A stretch of 64,000 nucleotides of DNA from Triticum aestivum (GCF_018294505.1 NC_057813.1:313486900-313550899), one strand, 5' to 3'; shown: positions 23,568 through 36,626, counted from the first letter of the stretch. Made by a program: numbers and translations. Notes: generated from the sequence alone by a model not told the origin.

Positions 23568-26402
23568 TGTCAGGACCCTGACTCAATGCCACATCGATCT
23601 AGCATGTAACACCTCATATCACCTTGCGGCCTCACACACGGTATTCCCACGGGTCTCGCCTTACCTTTGCCCAGGACCGTTTGCGCCTTTTGGCACACGT
23701 ATATGATAGTGTCGCTAGCATCCATATGATAAGGAGCCCGGGCTGACATGGCTAGTCGTAAACCCAGAGTGGCACAGACTTACAGGGACAGGCATCCATG
23801 ACCCAGCATCGAACGTGTCGGTCATCAGCGAGTGAATCCAGGCTGTAGCACTGGGCTAGCAGGACTCCGGTGAACCGGGCTGTAGCGGGCTAACAGGACT
23901 CCGGTATTCATCGTGTGACATTTCCCCGAAGGGACAGACACAGGAACGAAGAAGGACACATGCCGGCCAGCCTAAGTGTTCCGGAGCAGTAGCAAGCTAC
24001 CATGGCTCAGTGGAAACACTAGGAGACATTTCCCGGTAAGCGAGGCTACTAAGGATAAACAACTAGATAGTCAGATCCCACACATACCAGGCATTTCAAT
24101 AACATACACACAATATGCTCGATATGTGCAAGTACAACATGGCATCACAACATGACTCTACAACTCAAGTATTTTATTCAATAGGCTCCGAGGAGCGAGA
24201 TATTACAAACAGGGGGTCTCACGACCCAACATTCAGAGCATACAAGTCAAACACATGCGGAAGCTTAACATGTCTGAGTACAGACAACTACAAATGAAAA
24301 AGGCTGAGAAGCCTGACTAACTACCAAATCCTGCCGAGGGCACAAGATCGTAGCTGAGGTAACAAGCTAAACGTCGAAGTCCACGCGAAACTACTAGTGA
24401 GACTGAAGTCTCTCTGCAAAAACATAAAATAGGCAAACATGAGTACAAATGTACCCAGCAAGACTTACATCAGAACTAACTACATATGCATCATTATCAA
24501 CAAAGGGGATGGTGGAGTTCAACTGCAGCAAGCCAGCTTTGACTCGGTGGCTATCTTGAACTACGACTGCAATTAACTCTTTTGAGGTGGCGCACACGAG
24601 TCCACATATTCACCAACCAATACACCACTATGGATCCACTCCCGTCTCCCTACGAGAACGCCATCCATAGCACTCACGCTTATCTTGCGTATTTTAAAGT
24701 ATCCACTTTCACTTGTCTATGAACTGATATAAGCAACCCAGAAGTCCTTTACCGCGGACACGGATATTCGAATAGATGATGTTAACCCTGCAGGGGTGTA
24801 CTTCTTCACACATGTTTACCGCGGACATCAGAGGTCAACGGGGACATCCAGGTCAAACTGACCAGTGGGTCCCGCGTGTCAGCCGTTAATTAGATTAACT
24901 AATTTTAGTTTAAACTAATCTGGTTAGTTAGCAGGGGGGGTCCCACTTGTCATTGACTCAGGGGAGTCAGCTTGGGCCCATCCAGTCAACGTCAACGGTC
25001 AAACCCGGGTCAACTCGCCGGAGTTGACCCGCGGCTCATCGCCGGCGGAGCCAGAGACGGTGGACAGGTGCGGGTTTCCTCCTCCGGCGACCAAATGGCC
25101 GGCGGAGGGCGTCTACGTGATGCGGGCGCTTGTCCGCGTCGAGTAGTGGCAGCGGCTGGGCCTAAGATGGCCGGAGTCGTCATCAGCGTCGATAGTGGTG
25201 GTCGCCGGAGCTCGGGCGAGCTCGGGGTCGACGCTACGGTGGCCGGGGAGGCTCGTGCGACGCACCTACGTGCTCCACACAGCGCGGGGAGGAAGCTGAG
25301 CACGACAACCGGGCCGCTAGGTGGTCGGAGGCACGTCGGGGGCGGTCACAGGCGGCGGCGGGTTTCGGTCATCGGCAAAACGGCGACTAGAACTAGCAAA
25401 CGTCGCGGAGACAAAGGGGAAATGGTGCAGAAGCTCACGGGGATCGTGTAGGGCTGGTCGGCGAGCTCGAGGAGGGGCCGGAGCAAGCGGGGCGGTGATG
25501 GCGATCTTGGCGCACCGAGGTTGAAGAAGACAGTGTGGCCGGCGTTCAAGGGCATCCGATGGGGCGTGGCTCAGTGAGGAGGTCGAGGACGAAGTGGCGG
25601 AGCTTCTGGGCGCGTCGGTGCGGCGTGGGGTGGCCGGTGGCCGTGCTGGTGCTCGTCGGCGCACTGCGGCGGCTCTCTGTGTTGCTCGGGGCTGCGAGAG
25701 AGTGAGAGCCAGAGGAGGTGGGAGAGCAGAGAGTGAGGGGAGAGGCAGGGGGCAGCGTGGTGTTGCGGGAGACATCCAGGGGGAGGGGGAGGCAGCCAGG
25801 CAGGGAGGCAGCTGCGTGCCGGCACGCGCGGGTGCCGTGCTCGGCTTGCCTCTGCCAGTAGGCAGAGGTTGAAGACAGGTATGCCCCTGGTGGGCTGGGC
25901 CGCACAGTAGTGGGCATCTGGGCTGTAGGTAAGCGCCAGGTAGTCCTCTCTCTCTCTCTCTTTTATTTTCTGTTTCCTATTTTTCTGCAGATGTTTGGCT
26001 TTATTAAAAATACTAAAGCGTTTCCAAAAATCCTGCAAATAATTGTGGGCTCTGTTGGGATTATTCCTAATAGCCCACACTTAAGTTCAGAATTATTTGA
26101 GAATTTAAAATATTTATTAGCATTTAAATGCCCAAATGCAAAGTACATATGATTTAATTCAATGACCAAATATGTCATGGAAAAATGTGCAACACCTCTG
26201 GTTATGGTTCTAGCATTTTCCAGAAATGATGAACATTTTTGAAAGCCATTTGGATTCACTAAAAATATTTTTAGGTTGAACCTATTTGAATTCCATTTGG
26301 TACTAGGGTTTGAACATCCCCATTTCAAATTCATTTGAAAAGTTAAACATGATGCACACATGAAGCGCTAGCCTAATGCATACCAGGACCAGGGATGTGA
26401 CA
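23568..26402 (-). repeat. S2 LTR, right (5' LTR, 2835 bp, internally deleted)
   Basis: Compared with the left LTR it lacks ~1.3 kb (left coordinates ~16868-18157). The junction at 24815-24830 carries TTTACCGCGGACA, a copy of 24748-24760. It also has ~39 extra bp at 25060-25099. A CT repeat is at 25946-25963. Confidence 0.88.
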
Positions 26403-26407
26403 TGTTC

Positions 26408-27620
26408 CCGGATTTTGCGTTCCTTACGCGGTTGGGTGATTTATGGGACCCCCTTGACAGTTCGCTTTGAATAAAACTCCTCTAGCAAGGCCCAACCTTG
26501 GTTTTACCATTTGCCTCACCGAGCCCTTTTTTCCCTTGGGTTTCCGGAGCCCGAGGGTCATCTTTATTTTAGCCCCCCCGGGCCAATGCTTGTCTAAGTG
26601 TTGGTCCAAACCGAGCGATGTCCGGCGCCCCTTGGGCAACCAGGGTCTATGCCAACCCGTCGTCTTGCTCATCCGGTGTGCCCTGAGAACGAGATATGTG
26701 CAGCTCCTATCGGGATTTGTCGACACATTCGGGCGGCTTTGCTGGTCTTGTTTTACCATTGTCGAAATGTCTTGTAAACCGGGATTCCGAGTCTGATTGG
26801 GTCTTCCTGGGAGAAGGTATATCCTTCGTTGATCGCGAGAGCTTATCATGGGCTAAGTTGGGACACCCCTGCAGGGTATAAACTTTCGAAAGCCGTGCCT
26901 GCGGTTATGGGCAGATTGGAATTTGTTAATGTCTGGTTGTAGAGAACTTGACACCAGATCCAAATTAAAACGCATCAACCGCGTGTGTAGCCATGATGGT
27001 CTCTTTTCGGCGGAGTCCGGGAAGTGAACACGGTTTCGGGTTATGTTTGTCGTAAGTAGGAGTTCAGGATCACTTCTTGATCGTTGCTAGCTTCACGACC
27101 GTTCCGCTTGCTCTCTTCTCGCTCTTATTTGCGTATGTTAGCCACCATATCATGCTTAGTCGCTGCTGCAACCTCACCACTTTACCCTTCCTTACCCTTT
27201 AAGCTTTGCTAGTCTTGATACCCATGGTAATGGGATTGCTGAGTCCTCGTGGCTCACAGATTACTACAACAACAGTTGCAGGTACAGGTTATGCGATGAT
27301 CATGACGCGAGAGCGAAGTTTGCTTGTTTTGGAGTTCTTCTTCTGCTTCTTCGATCAGGGGATAGGTTCCAGGTCGGCAGCCTGGGCTAGCAGGGTGGAT
27401 GTCGTTTGAGTTTCTGTTTGTGTTTCATTCGTAGTCGGATGTTGATATTGTGTATGATGTATTGTTGTATTCGTGTGGCATTCTATGCCTCTTGTATGTA
27501 TCCCCATCTATTATGTAATGTTGATGTAATGATACCTTGCATAAGCGTTTCAATATGCGGGTCTATCCTTGGTGGGACCTTCGAGTTCCTTTTGGATAGG
27601 GTCGCATATTGGGCGTGACA
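26408..27620 (+). repeat. S1 5' LTR, second segment
   Basis: It resumes exactly where 15616 stopped (after the TGTTC duplication) and ends GGGCGTGACA at 27620, matching 33453-34671. Confidence 0.9.
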
Positions 27621-30600
27621 AGTTGGTATCAGAGGCTCGACCGACCATAGGAGCCCCCTTGATTGTTGGCTGTTGTTGAGTCTAGAAGAAAACTATTTTT
27701 GAGTCTTAGGATTATATATATCAGAGAATAGGATTCTTTTTTACTCCTCAGCCCCCTTCATCGCTCTGGTTAGGTCTCCTGACGTAGATGTTTTGTCTTT
27801 CCTCTCCTCAAATTTCACTACATTTTTTTTAGGATCACGCGGGTATCTTGGAATCGTTCTGATGGTTTTGTGACGAGAACATTGTTCTTGGTGCCTCCTG
27901 TCTTTTATGTGGCAGTGACCCGGGGAGTTGAGCTCCGAGGTGTTGTCGTCATAATGTTATCGTTGCAATTCCGGAATACCTGAGTTTTGCCGACATCGAA
28001 AATCTCTTTTATGCAGTTGTTGGTGAGATAACCTCGACGCCACCCAGTCCCGGGGCGGGAGTTCGGGAGTATTGCCATAACTCGTATAACGGATGCTTTT
28101 TGAAGGTTGAGGTACACGATTTCCAAAGGTTTCTTGGTTATGTGTTGACGGATGGATACAGCTTGGATGTAGGTATTGTTAGTTTGGGTGAGATATATTG
28201 CTTCCCCTGTATCCCCAACACCAGATTGCATAACCAGAAAGTTTCGGGAGTTTATAGGTGGGAATTCAAGTAGCTCCTAGAATATCTTTCCGACAGATGC
28301 ATGATATGGGATTGGGTAAATCTCTATCATATGTATTTGTTCCGGCTTATTTCTGCAAGCCAATCCATTGTTTTGTTTTGAGTTGTGGTATTCGAGTTGC
28401 TTCAATGTCAAGTGTTGATTCCATACCTTTCAAGCGGTGTTCTCATATTTCTATGGGAGTGCTAATCCTTCTTGATCATTGAGGTTGTCATGTTAATTAT
28501 TTTCCAACCGGTGTGCTTCTCTTCAAGTGGATCCGATCATTTTCAACATCCGCAAGATCAATTCTAAGTTTTCTTCAACGGTATCCATTCCATCTGCCCC
28601 AAGTTGCCTTTGTTTTCCCACCCTCCCACCCTTTTTCTTTAAGGACTCAGATTTCTTAATCATGTATCCTTTTATTTGTGGGAAGTCTCTTCATTCTTTT
28701 CTTTCAATGTTCTTATCCGGTGATTTCCCATGAAGATGCTCAACAGTTTCAAGTTCATCATCCTTCATTGTTGTTTCTTCTCCGGTGGATCCAATTCAAG
28801 CTTTTGATATTCATCATATTCCTTTCCTCGTTTCTAATGCTTTCTCATGCCGATGCACCTTTTAATCATTCACTTCTTCCTATTCATTTGTCCTGGAGTG
28901 CTGAAGATATTTCACAAGACTTGTGTTTCCATTCTCAATCTGTTCAAGATATTTCGAGATTATTATCTCATTCAAGCCATTTAATTCAACCGGTGCAATC
29001 TCTTTTTAAAATTGTTCAACAGTGTTTTCTTTTGAGTGGGCCCTAACCCACAGGTCTTTTCCCAGGATCTTACCTGACTCTTCTAATTTTCTCGGAACTA
29101 TTCTCAAATTCATTTCAAAGTTTGACGTAAGAATGAATTTTCATCATTCACATGCCTTCTCCAAGATCTTTCAAATTCTTTTCATCGTTGGTTCAACCTT
29201 TCTAATTTTCTCCCGGAGTATCTCAACAATTCATGGTGGTGCTCCTCATCATTCTCTACATGTGAAGACCGAAGAAAAGTTCCTCTTAAATCATTACCCG
29301 TTCTCCCGAAGATGTGTAGTTCAAGTTTGATGCCATCCTGTCATAATTGTTTTCGATTGTGGGAATTCTTTTCACCCATCTGGAGCATTTCTTGAGTTGT
29401 TTCCATTTCTTTCCTCTGAAGGCCATCATGTCATAATTCTTCATTCTCAGCGTGTAGCTACCGTTCTCCAAATCTTACCGGTGAATCGTTCAAATATCCT
29501 CTAATCAGTTCATGTTCTCTTCGTTCTCATGTATCTAAATCCCTTCAAGTATCTTCATTCGTTTTCAAAAAAAAATCGGTGAATTGTGCCCTTGCTACTC
29601 TCTTTTCCAATTTTTACGGTGGTTCGTTCAAGATTCCACTTCCTTTGCTACCGTATCATTTCATTCGTTGTTTCCAATCCCACCGGTGGTATGCCAAATC
29701 CGTTGCTTGTCATCAATTTAAATTGGTGAAGGATAGGCATAACGTAATTCTTATTATTGTTTCATCCAAGTAATCTAGTTTCTTCTTTCTGGAGTTGTTC
29801 ATCATGTCACATTTCCCGGTTCGAGATGTTTCATCTTTTCGTTTTCGGAGTTCCAAGTTTTCTCAGTTATATCGTCGCAAAGCTCCATCTAAATCATCGC
29901 AAGGCTTCACCTTGTGTTTTCAACTTCTCTTTCTTTCTATCATCCTTTCATTACCGGAGTTCTTCATGGAGGCTCTACATGATGGTTCATCAAGGATTCC
30001 TTTCATTCTCATTTTGTTCTTCAAGATTTCTCTCGAAGTTATGATCTGCCAAGCTATACTCAAAATTAAACATAGTGCTCAACACATGTTTTGTTTTGAG
30101 GCGTTCAAGTATTCTTCTTCTTGCATTTCGAAGTGCAATTCCTTCTACCTTATCTCTTGAGGTGGTGTTATGTCATTCTTGACAATTCGAGTTCGTGTTT
30201 CATGATTCACATGTTGTCAAGAATGAGGTATTTTAAATCCATCAACCTCATTGTTGGAGTTATCTTGTGTCATATTTCACCTAAAGCCTTCACTAAGGAT
30301 TGTTGCTTTTGTGGTGCTTATCAATGATTCAAGTTATCTCTCTATCATCTTGGTGGAAGAAATTTTTCATCTCGTCGGTGTTATCAATTATATTATTTAT
30401 TCCTTAGTGGCAGAATTTCACCTCAAGTTTTGAGATGTCTACATAAGCCCACGAGGATCATATCCTTTCATTGTTGGTTTTCCAAAGACTCCATTATAAC
30501 CTTCTCGGAAGGATGCTTTCCAAGCTCATTTGTGGCAGAAGTTGGCATTTTCTCCTCCATTCTGTTATTCCAATGATCTATCTTCTATTCTTTCTTCCGG

Positions 30601-31074
30601 AGGCATTGTGATGTTGCTCTCTTCGCTCATCATCTCGAATTGTGAGGATCATGTTCTTTTCGTGCTTGGGCATCTAACCGGAGTGTCATGTCCTCTTTCC
30701 AAGTTCTTCCCGTTTTGTCAAGTTTTGCTTCTCCTTTCTACCGGAGTGCTGCCTGCATTCTTTCGTTCGTGTTCCTTGTTTATCTTGTTTCAACCAGAGC
30801 GGGTTCAATTCCTTCTTGTCCATTGTACTCGTCATTCATAGCTTTGTAACCTCCAAGGTTCAAATGGTGTTCCTTGTTTCTATTTTTCTACCACAATGCT
30901 CTCATTTTTGTTCAACTCAGTTGTGTTCTTCTTTCAAGTTTTCAACCACTCAAGGACCGTGGTTTCACTCGTTTGTCAAAGAAGCAACTTAGTTTACCTC
31001 TTATCTTTCTCTTTTGTTTCTCTCCGGTGCCATCCTAGATCTCGGGACGAGATCCTCTCGTAGTGGTGGACTGT
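27621..31074 (+). other. S1 internal region, apparently noncoding
   Basis: 3454 bp, pyrimidine-rich on the plus strand, with no frame above ~122 codons and no retroelement protein motif. The motif TCTCGGGACGAGAT lies near 31040, ~30 bp before the right LTR, and GTAGTGGTGGACTGT just before it would be the PPT. It is the LARD-type internal domain. Confidence 0.7.
27624..27634 (+). other. Primer-binding site of S1
   Basis: TGGTATCAGAG three bases after the LTR end; complementary to initiator tRNA-Met. Confidence 0.85.
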
Positions 31075-34000
31075 TGTAATGCCCCGGATACAACTTTCCA
31101 TATTCGCAACTCCAACTCTTGCCTTTTCCGGAGATGCGATATGGTATTTCCTTCGTGGTTGGATTTTTGTCCTTTGTTTTGCATTTTGTTCATGTCATGC
31201 ATCTCATCTCACATCATCATTTGCATTACATCGGCACTCGTTGATGTCATTGTTTTTAAAACTTGCATTCGCTCGTAGTTGTCGCGTCCCCCCTTGCTTT
31301 TGTTGACCGATCCGAGTTCAACCAGGTTTTGTTTCCCTCTTACCCGGCTTCCTACCCTCTCTGCACAGCCCGCAAACCCCTCGCGCGCGTCCGAAACCTC
31401 TTCCGAACCCGACCCGCGCGGTCATGGCCAACGGGTCTGGATCATCTCCAATCATCTTTGAAACATCTCCGTTTTATTATTTGGACTCCCTGCCTATTTT
31501 ACCCGGGACCGTCCGATTAAGATTGGAGGGACCAAATGCCCCTATCCAAAAAATCCACTTGCTATATATAAGACCATCACCTACCAAATCATCCCAACCC
31601 TAATTTCTAGGAGGTTTGTCCCCATCGCCGCCGCCACTCGCTCTCGATCCACCTCGGGATCCCCTACTCCTTGTTTTCCTCCACCCACCAACAGGAGCCC
31701 GAGCTCCATCTCCCCGACACCGAGCATTCGATCCACCTCGTCTCCAACTCCGGTCACGGCGCCGCCCCGCTCACTGCTTCTCCTTCCCGTCTCTTCCCCC
31801 GTTCCCTGTGGATCCCGCTTTCACCTGCTCTCTCTTCTCCAGGAAACCCATAGGAGCATCGTCCTCTCGTCGCCGCCGCCTTCCGTTCCTCGCCCCCGCG
31901 CCAGTAGCCTCCGCTGCCGTGGTCTTCTACACCACCCGTCCGTCGCACCCGGCTTCCGTTCGCCTCCATGCCGTCCCCGTCGCCAAACCCTGCCGGCGTC
32001 ATCGCGCCCCTGCTTCTTCTGCTTCGAGGACGAGTCAGGCGCTCGCGTTGACCCTGTGAATTGACCGTGCTAGCGCACGCGTCGAATCGCTGCCTTGCAT
32101 GTGGCCCCGATCCGCAGGAGGCCAGTGCGCCCGGCCACCCCCGCCGGCCTGCTCCACTGCGCCCTCCCGCGGGCCGCCTTCCCGTTTGGGCCGAGCCCAT
32201 GGGTGAGGCCGCTCCCAGCGCCTCCTTTTTTTTCACTGTTGGCCCAGCCAGTTTTGGCCCGCGTCTGTTTTTTTCCAGCGTCAGAGAATTTGCCTAATTG
32301 TCCAGTGAATTTGCAGTTTTATAGAAAAACCCTTATTGTTCATGCATTTAATAACTAATCATTCATGCATCATATGTAAATGAATTATATATGTAAAATG
32401 CTTAAAATCTCATCTAGTTTCATAATATGCTGCTTGCATCCATGTTTAAATGTTTAAAAATGTTGTTTGTTTAAATTTGCTCAAATGCCATGTTAAAATG
32501 ATTTATTTCATAACTAAATAACCGTAGCTCGGTTTTAAATAAACTTTATATGTAAATGGGGTGGAAAAATGCCTAGATTAACATGGTGCACTTTGTTTTA
32601 TTGTTGAACAACATTAAAATTGTGTTTAGGGCAGAACAGTAGCAAATCCAAAATATGCATATGAGGGTTTTCCGGAATTGTTCTTTGTTGTTCCGGCCTC
32701 ATTTAAACTTGCCTAGATTGGTAGTTTTATTACGCTTCACCTCTTGCCATGTTAACCAACATTTAATATTGTTGAGTAGTTTAAACGGGAGAGAACTAAA
32801 TAATTGTTGTGAAGTTTCATCAATATGCAACTCGTTGCATATTGAGCTCCACTTAATTTGTAGTATTGTTTGTGCACTTTGCCATGCTTTCAAACCGGTC
32901 ATGCATCATACTTGATTGTGCATCATGCCATGTTTATGCTTGTGCATTTACCATGTTGTTTGTTTCTTTCCAGTGTTGCTTCTTAGTTCCGGTAATGTTG
33001 CGATTGTGAAGATTTGTTCGACTGCTCCCGTTCGTCTTCTTCATGGACTCGCTCTTCTTCCTAGCAGGATTTCAGGCAAGATGACCGCTACCCAGGATCT
33101 CGATACTATCATTGCTATGCTAGTTGCTTCGTTCTATCGCTTTGCTACGCTACCTATCATTTACTCTTCAAGCCGCACAAATTGCCATGTCAACCTCTAA
33201 CCTTTGACACCCTTCCTAGCAAACCATTGCTTGGCTATGTTACCGCTTTTGCTCAGCCCCTCTTATAGCGTTGTTAGTTGCAGGTGAAGTTGAAGATTGC
33301 TCCATGGTGAACAAGTTTATGTTGGGATATCACAATATCTCGTATTTAATTAATGCATCTATATACTCGGTAAAGGGTGGAAGACTCGGCCTTATGCCTG
33401 GTGTTTTGTTCCACTCTTGCCGCCCTAGTTTCCGTCATACCGGTGTTATGTTCCCGGATTTTGTGTTCCTTACGCGGTTGGGTGATTTATGGGACCCCCT
33501 TGATAGTTCACTTTGAATAAAACTCCTCCAGCAAGGCCCAACCTTGGTTTTACCATTTGCCTCACCTAGCCCTTTTTTTCCCTTGGGTTTCCGGAGCCCG
33601 AGGGTCATCTTTCTTTTAGCCCCCCGGGCCAATGCTTGTCTAAGTGTTGGTCCAAACCGAGCGATGTCCGGCGCCCCCTGGGCAACCAGGTTCTATGCCA
33701 GCCCATCGTCTTGCTCATCCGGTGTGCCCTGAGAACGAGATATGTGCAGCTCCTATCGGGATTTGTCGGCACATTCGGGCGGCTTTGCTGGTCTTGTTTT
33801 ACCATTGTCGAAATGTCTTGTAAACCGGGATTCCGAGTCTGATCGGGTCTTCCTGGGAGAAGGTATATCCTTCGTTGATCGCGAGAGCTTATCATGGGCT
33901 AAGTTGGGACACCCCTGCAGGGTATGAACTTTCGAAAGCCATGCCCACGGTTATGGGCAGATGGGAATTTGTTAATGTCCGGTTGTAGAGAACTTGACAC

Positions 34001-34671
34001 CAGATCCGAATTAAAACGCATCAACCGCGTGTGTAGTCGTGATGGCCTCTTTTCGGCGGAGTCCGGGAAGTGAACACGGTTTCAGGTTATGTTTGTCGTA
34101 AGTAGGAGTTCAGGATCACTTCTTGATCATTGCTCGCTTCACGACCATTCCGCTTGCTCTCTTCTCGCTCTTATTTGCATATGTTAGCCACCATATCATG
34201 CTTAGTCGCTGCTGCAACCTCACCACTTTACCCCTTCCTTACCCTTTAAGCTTTGCTAGTCTTGATACCCATGGTAATGGGATTGCTGAGTCCTAGTGGC
34301 TCACAGATTACTACAACAACAGTTGCAGGTACATGTTATGCGATGATCATGACGCGAGAGCGAAGTTTGCTTGTTTTGGAGTTCTTCTTCTGCTTCTTCG
34401 ATCAGGGGATAGGTTCCAGGTCGGCAACCTGGGCTAGCAGGGTGGATGTCGTTTGAGTTTCTGTTTGTGTTTCATTCGTAGTCGGATGTTGATATTGTAT
34501 ATGATGTATTGTTGTATTCGTGTGGCATTCTATGCCTCTTGTATGTATCCCCATCTATTATGTAATGTTGATGTAATGATATCCACCTTGCAAAAGCGTT
34601 TCAATATGCGGGTCTATCCTTGGTGGGACCTTCGAGTTCCTTTTGGATAGGGTCGCATATTGGGCGTGACA
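31075..34671 (+). repeat. S1 3' LTR (3597 bp)
   Basis: It starts TGTAATGCCCCGG and ends GGGCGTGACA, followed by the TSD GACGG. The TATA box is at 31563-31571. This copy is uninterrupted and shows what the S1 5' LTR looked like before S2. Confidence 0.92.
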
Positions 34672-35080
34672 GACGGCAAAGAAGAAGGGGGAGAACGGAG
34701 GTACCAGCCCGGAGAAGACGCTGTGCATGAAGAAGGGGAAGAAGTTGCTACCCGCCGGCTCCGGGGCAGCGGTGGCGACCCGGAGCGCGGGCTTTCCCCA
34801 CTCATTGTCGTCGCTCGCTATCAGGAGGAGCGTTGCCTGAAGCTTCTCCCCGGGCATGCAAGGTGCCAACAGCCCTGGCTCATACCAGGTGGAGATGGCA
34901 GCCGAGGAAGAAGTCGTGATCTTCTCGGCGGCCATCAGGAAGGAGATTTGGTGGGAAATCGGCAAATCTGATGAGCTCTTCCACTGGGGGGCGTAGGGGA
35001 TCTGGAGCAAGATGAAGGAGGAACAATGAAAGCCTGGCGGAAGGCAGCACCCCTTTTTGTGAGACGGGAGGAGTTGCTGA
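34672..35080 (-). pseudogene. Antisense gene of T2, exon 1 N-terminal part
   Basis: On the minus strand, from about 35080 to 34672, broken frames carry PPVEELIRFADFPPNLLP, then (frameshift ~34890) MPGEKLQATLLLIASDDNEW and FMHSVFSGLVPPFSPFFFAV. The end matches AIAAGLVPPFSEFFFSV of T4 and continues after S1 at 13237. GACGG at 34672-34676 is the duplicated target. The true start codon is not evident. Confidence 0.65.
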
Positions 35081-35212
35081 GGCAGCATGGGGAAGCAGAG
35101 TTGCCCACGTCCAATCAATCGCCACGTGTCATCAAGGCCGCAGGCTGTTAGGGCCCGCGGCGCTCCACACTTGCCCTTTGGCTTCGCCTGGAAGCCAAGC
35201 GCGAGCATGCCT
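35081..35212. promoter_or_regulatory. Conserved leader between antisense gene and 3' LTR in T2
   Basis: It is homologous to 1100-1223 (T1) and 60007-60125 (T3), each just before PPT and 3' LTR. In T2 a deletion with short filler (ACGACC) at ~35212 removed the PPT and the first bases of the LTR. Confidence 0.5.
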
Positions 35213-35506
35213 ACGACCCACCACGTGGCTCCATCGATGGCCTGGTACGGCCCAGCTTCAACACCAACACAGCAAGACCCTCGCGAGGGGCCAAGCCTCG
35301 CAAGGCGAACGACGCCAAGAACCCTGAAGGGGTTGGCCTCCTCAGGAGGACTCCTGAGGGGCGGAGAGATCCATGCAGCTGTCTCATGAGGCTCAGCTGA
35401 CGTGAGCCATGATGACCAAGGCCAGGCGGGCGCCAGGCGGGTGCCAGGCGGGTGCAGAGCACCGACTTCCTCTTCGGTGCAAGGGAGGCAAGCCACAGGC
35501 GCGGAG

Positions 35507-36495
35507 TGATAGAGGCAAAGGTGTCCCGTCTTTTGATGAGATGATGGATATCGCTTTGGTGGAAGTCGACTTTGAAGATCCGACTACGAACGTGCGAGGA
35601 CGTCACGCCTTAGCAATCGCTAAACCAACTCCGAGAGGTTATTGACCATGCTGGAGCACGTCAACCTGACCACGAGGGTCTGTTTCCTGGGAGCAAATGA
35701 ACAACAAGCAAGAAACTGAGATTGCAATCTGGATATTGCGAATATAAGATGAAAGCTTTATTGATCAAGGTGTGGTTCTGTGACGCCTTTGTCTGGTCGT
35801 TGAACACAAACAAAGTACGCGAAGTTGCAGCTATGGCGAACTTTTAATCTAGAAAAAACCCAAGGAAAAAGCTACTAGATGGATCTACTTATATAGGAGG
35901 AAGGGGTGGCGGACAAGGAGGTGGGAGAACGTCCCAAGGCATCCTAAAACCAATCTTAGGTCATACAAGGCTCATGGGCCAAAGTGGAGGTGATGCAACA
36001 CCTTTGGACTTGTTGTTTGACTCGGATTCTGCTGCAGCGTCTGATTGTTTCGTCGATATCTCAACGCTCCGGACGAATTAGAAGGTGAATCCAATTGGGA
36101 TGGAAAGAGCACAAAATCTAGATTCCAACAAAAAAAGAATCAGCCAATTCGGAGTCCGTATGAAAAAATTGTTGGCGTTTTAAGTCAGGTATGTCTGTGT
36201 AGTCCGAATCTGAATCCAGAACATGAGAGACTTGGACTCTATCTTCTCTTGGCCCAAAAGTGACGTGAGAGAACTTTTTGAACAGCACTTAAACATCTCT
36301 TTCTCCCTTATCTTCATATGTGAATTGTACAAATATCCCATACACCTGCAATTAGACAAAACACAAAAGTGTGTGAAGTATTTTTGTTCTGGATAACATA
36401 AATAGATTATTGAATAGTTTGCACTAGAAATCACCTGACAAATATGCATGTATGCAATAATTTTGGTTGTATCCAAGGTAGTCATGTCCTCATCA
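35507..36495 (-). repeat. G1 3' LTR (989 bp)
   Basis: The plus strand starts TGATAGAGGCAAAGG and ends GTCATGTCCTCATCA. The minus-strand TATATAAG is at 35888-35895. Confidence 0.92.
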
Positions 36496-36506
36496 TCCTC
36501 CCCCTT
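36496..36506 (-). other. Polypurine tract of G1
   Basis: On the minus strand AAGGGGGAGGA abuts the LTR start TGATGAGGACATG. Confidence 0.8.
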
Positions 36507-36626
36507 ATGAAAACAAAGCCGTCCTCGGCGTTGTTTAATCTGAAATGTGGCTAACAAAAGAGACAAGGTATACATGTTGTATATGTATATGTCATCCATT
36601 TTTACTTCCCTTGATTTTTGCACATA

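Larger units (their letters stand above)
15617..26402 (-). mobile_element. S2: LARD-like non-autonomous LTR retrotransposon
   Basis: LTRs are at 15617-19702 (4086 bp) and 23568-26402 (2835 bp, internally deleted), with TSD TGTTC at 15612-15616 and 26403-26407. The PBS on the minus strand beside the right LTR and the PPT beside the left LTR show minus orientation. The internal region is ~3.9 kb with no frame above ~95 codons and no gag or pol motif. LTR and internal sizes resemble those of S1, but the LTR sequence differs (minus strand starts TGTCACATCCCTGG, ends GGTCCTGACA). It sits inside the 5' LTR of S1. Confidence 0.88.
13238..34671 (+). mobile_element. S1: Sukkula-like LARD retrotransposon (with S2 nested)
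   Basis: LTRs are ~3.59 kb (13238-15616 plus 26408-27620) and 3597 bp (31075-34671), with an internal region of 3454 bp and perfect TSD GACGG. The very long LTRs, the ~3.5-kb internal region without gag or pol, and the terminus GGGTCGCATATTGGGCGTGA fit the LARD Sukkula of barley and wheat as I know it. Such elements need proteins from an autonomous relative. The two LTRs differ at about eight positions in their first ~185 bp by eye, so the insertion is not recent. Confidence 0.88.
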
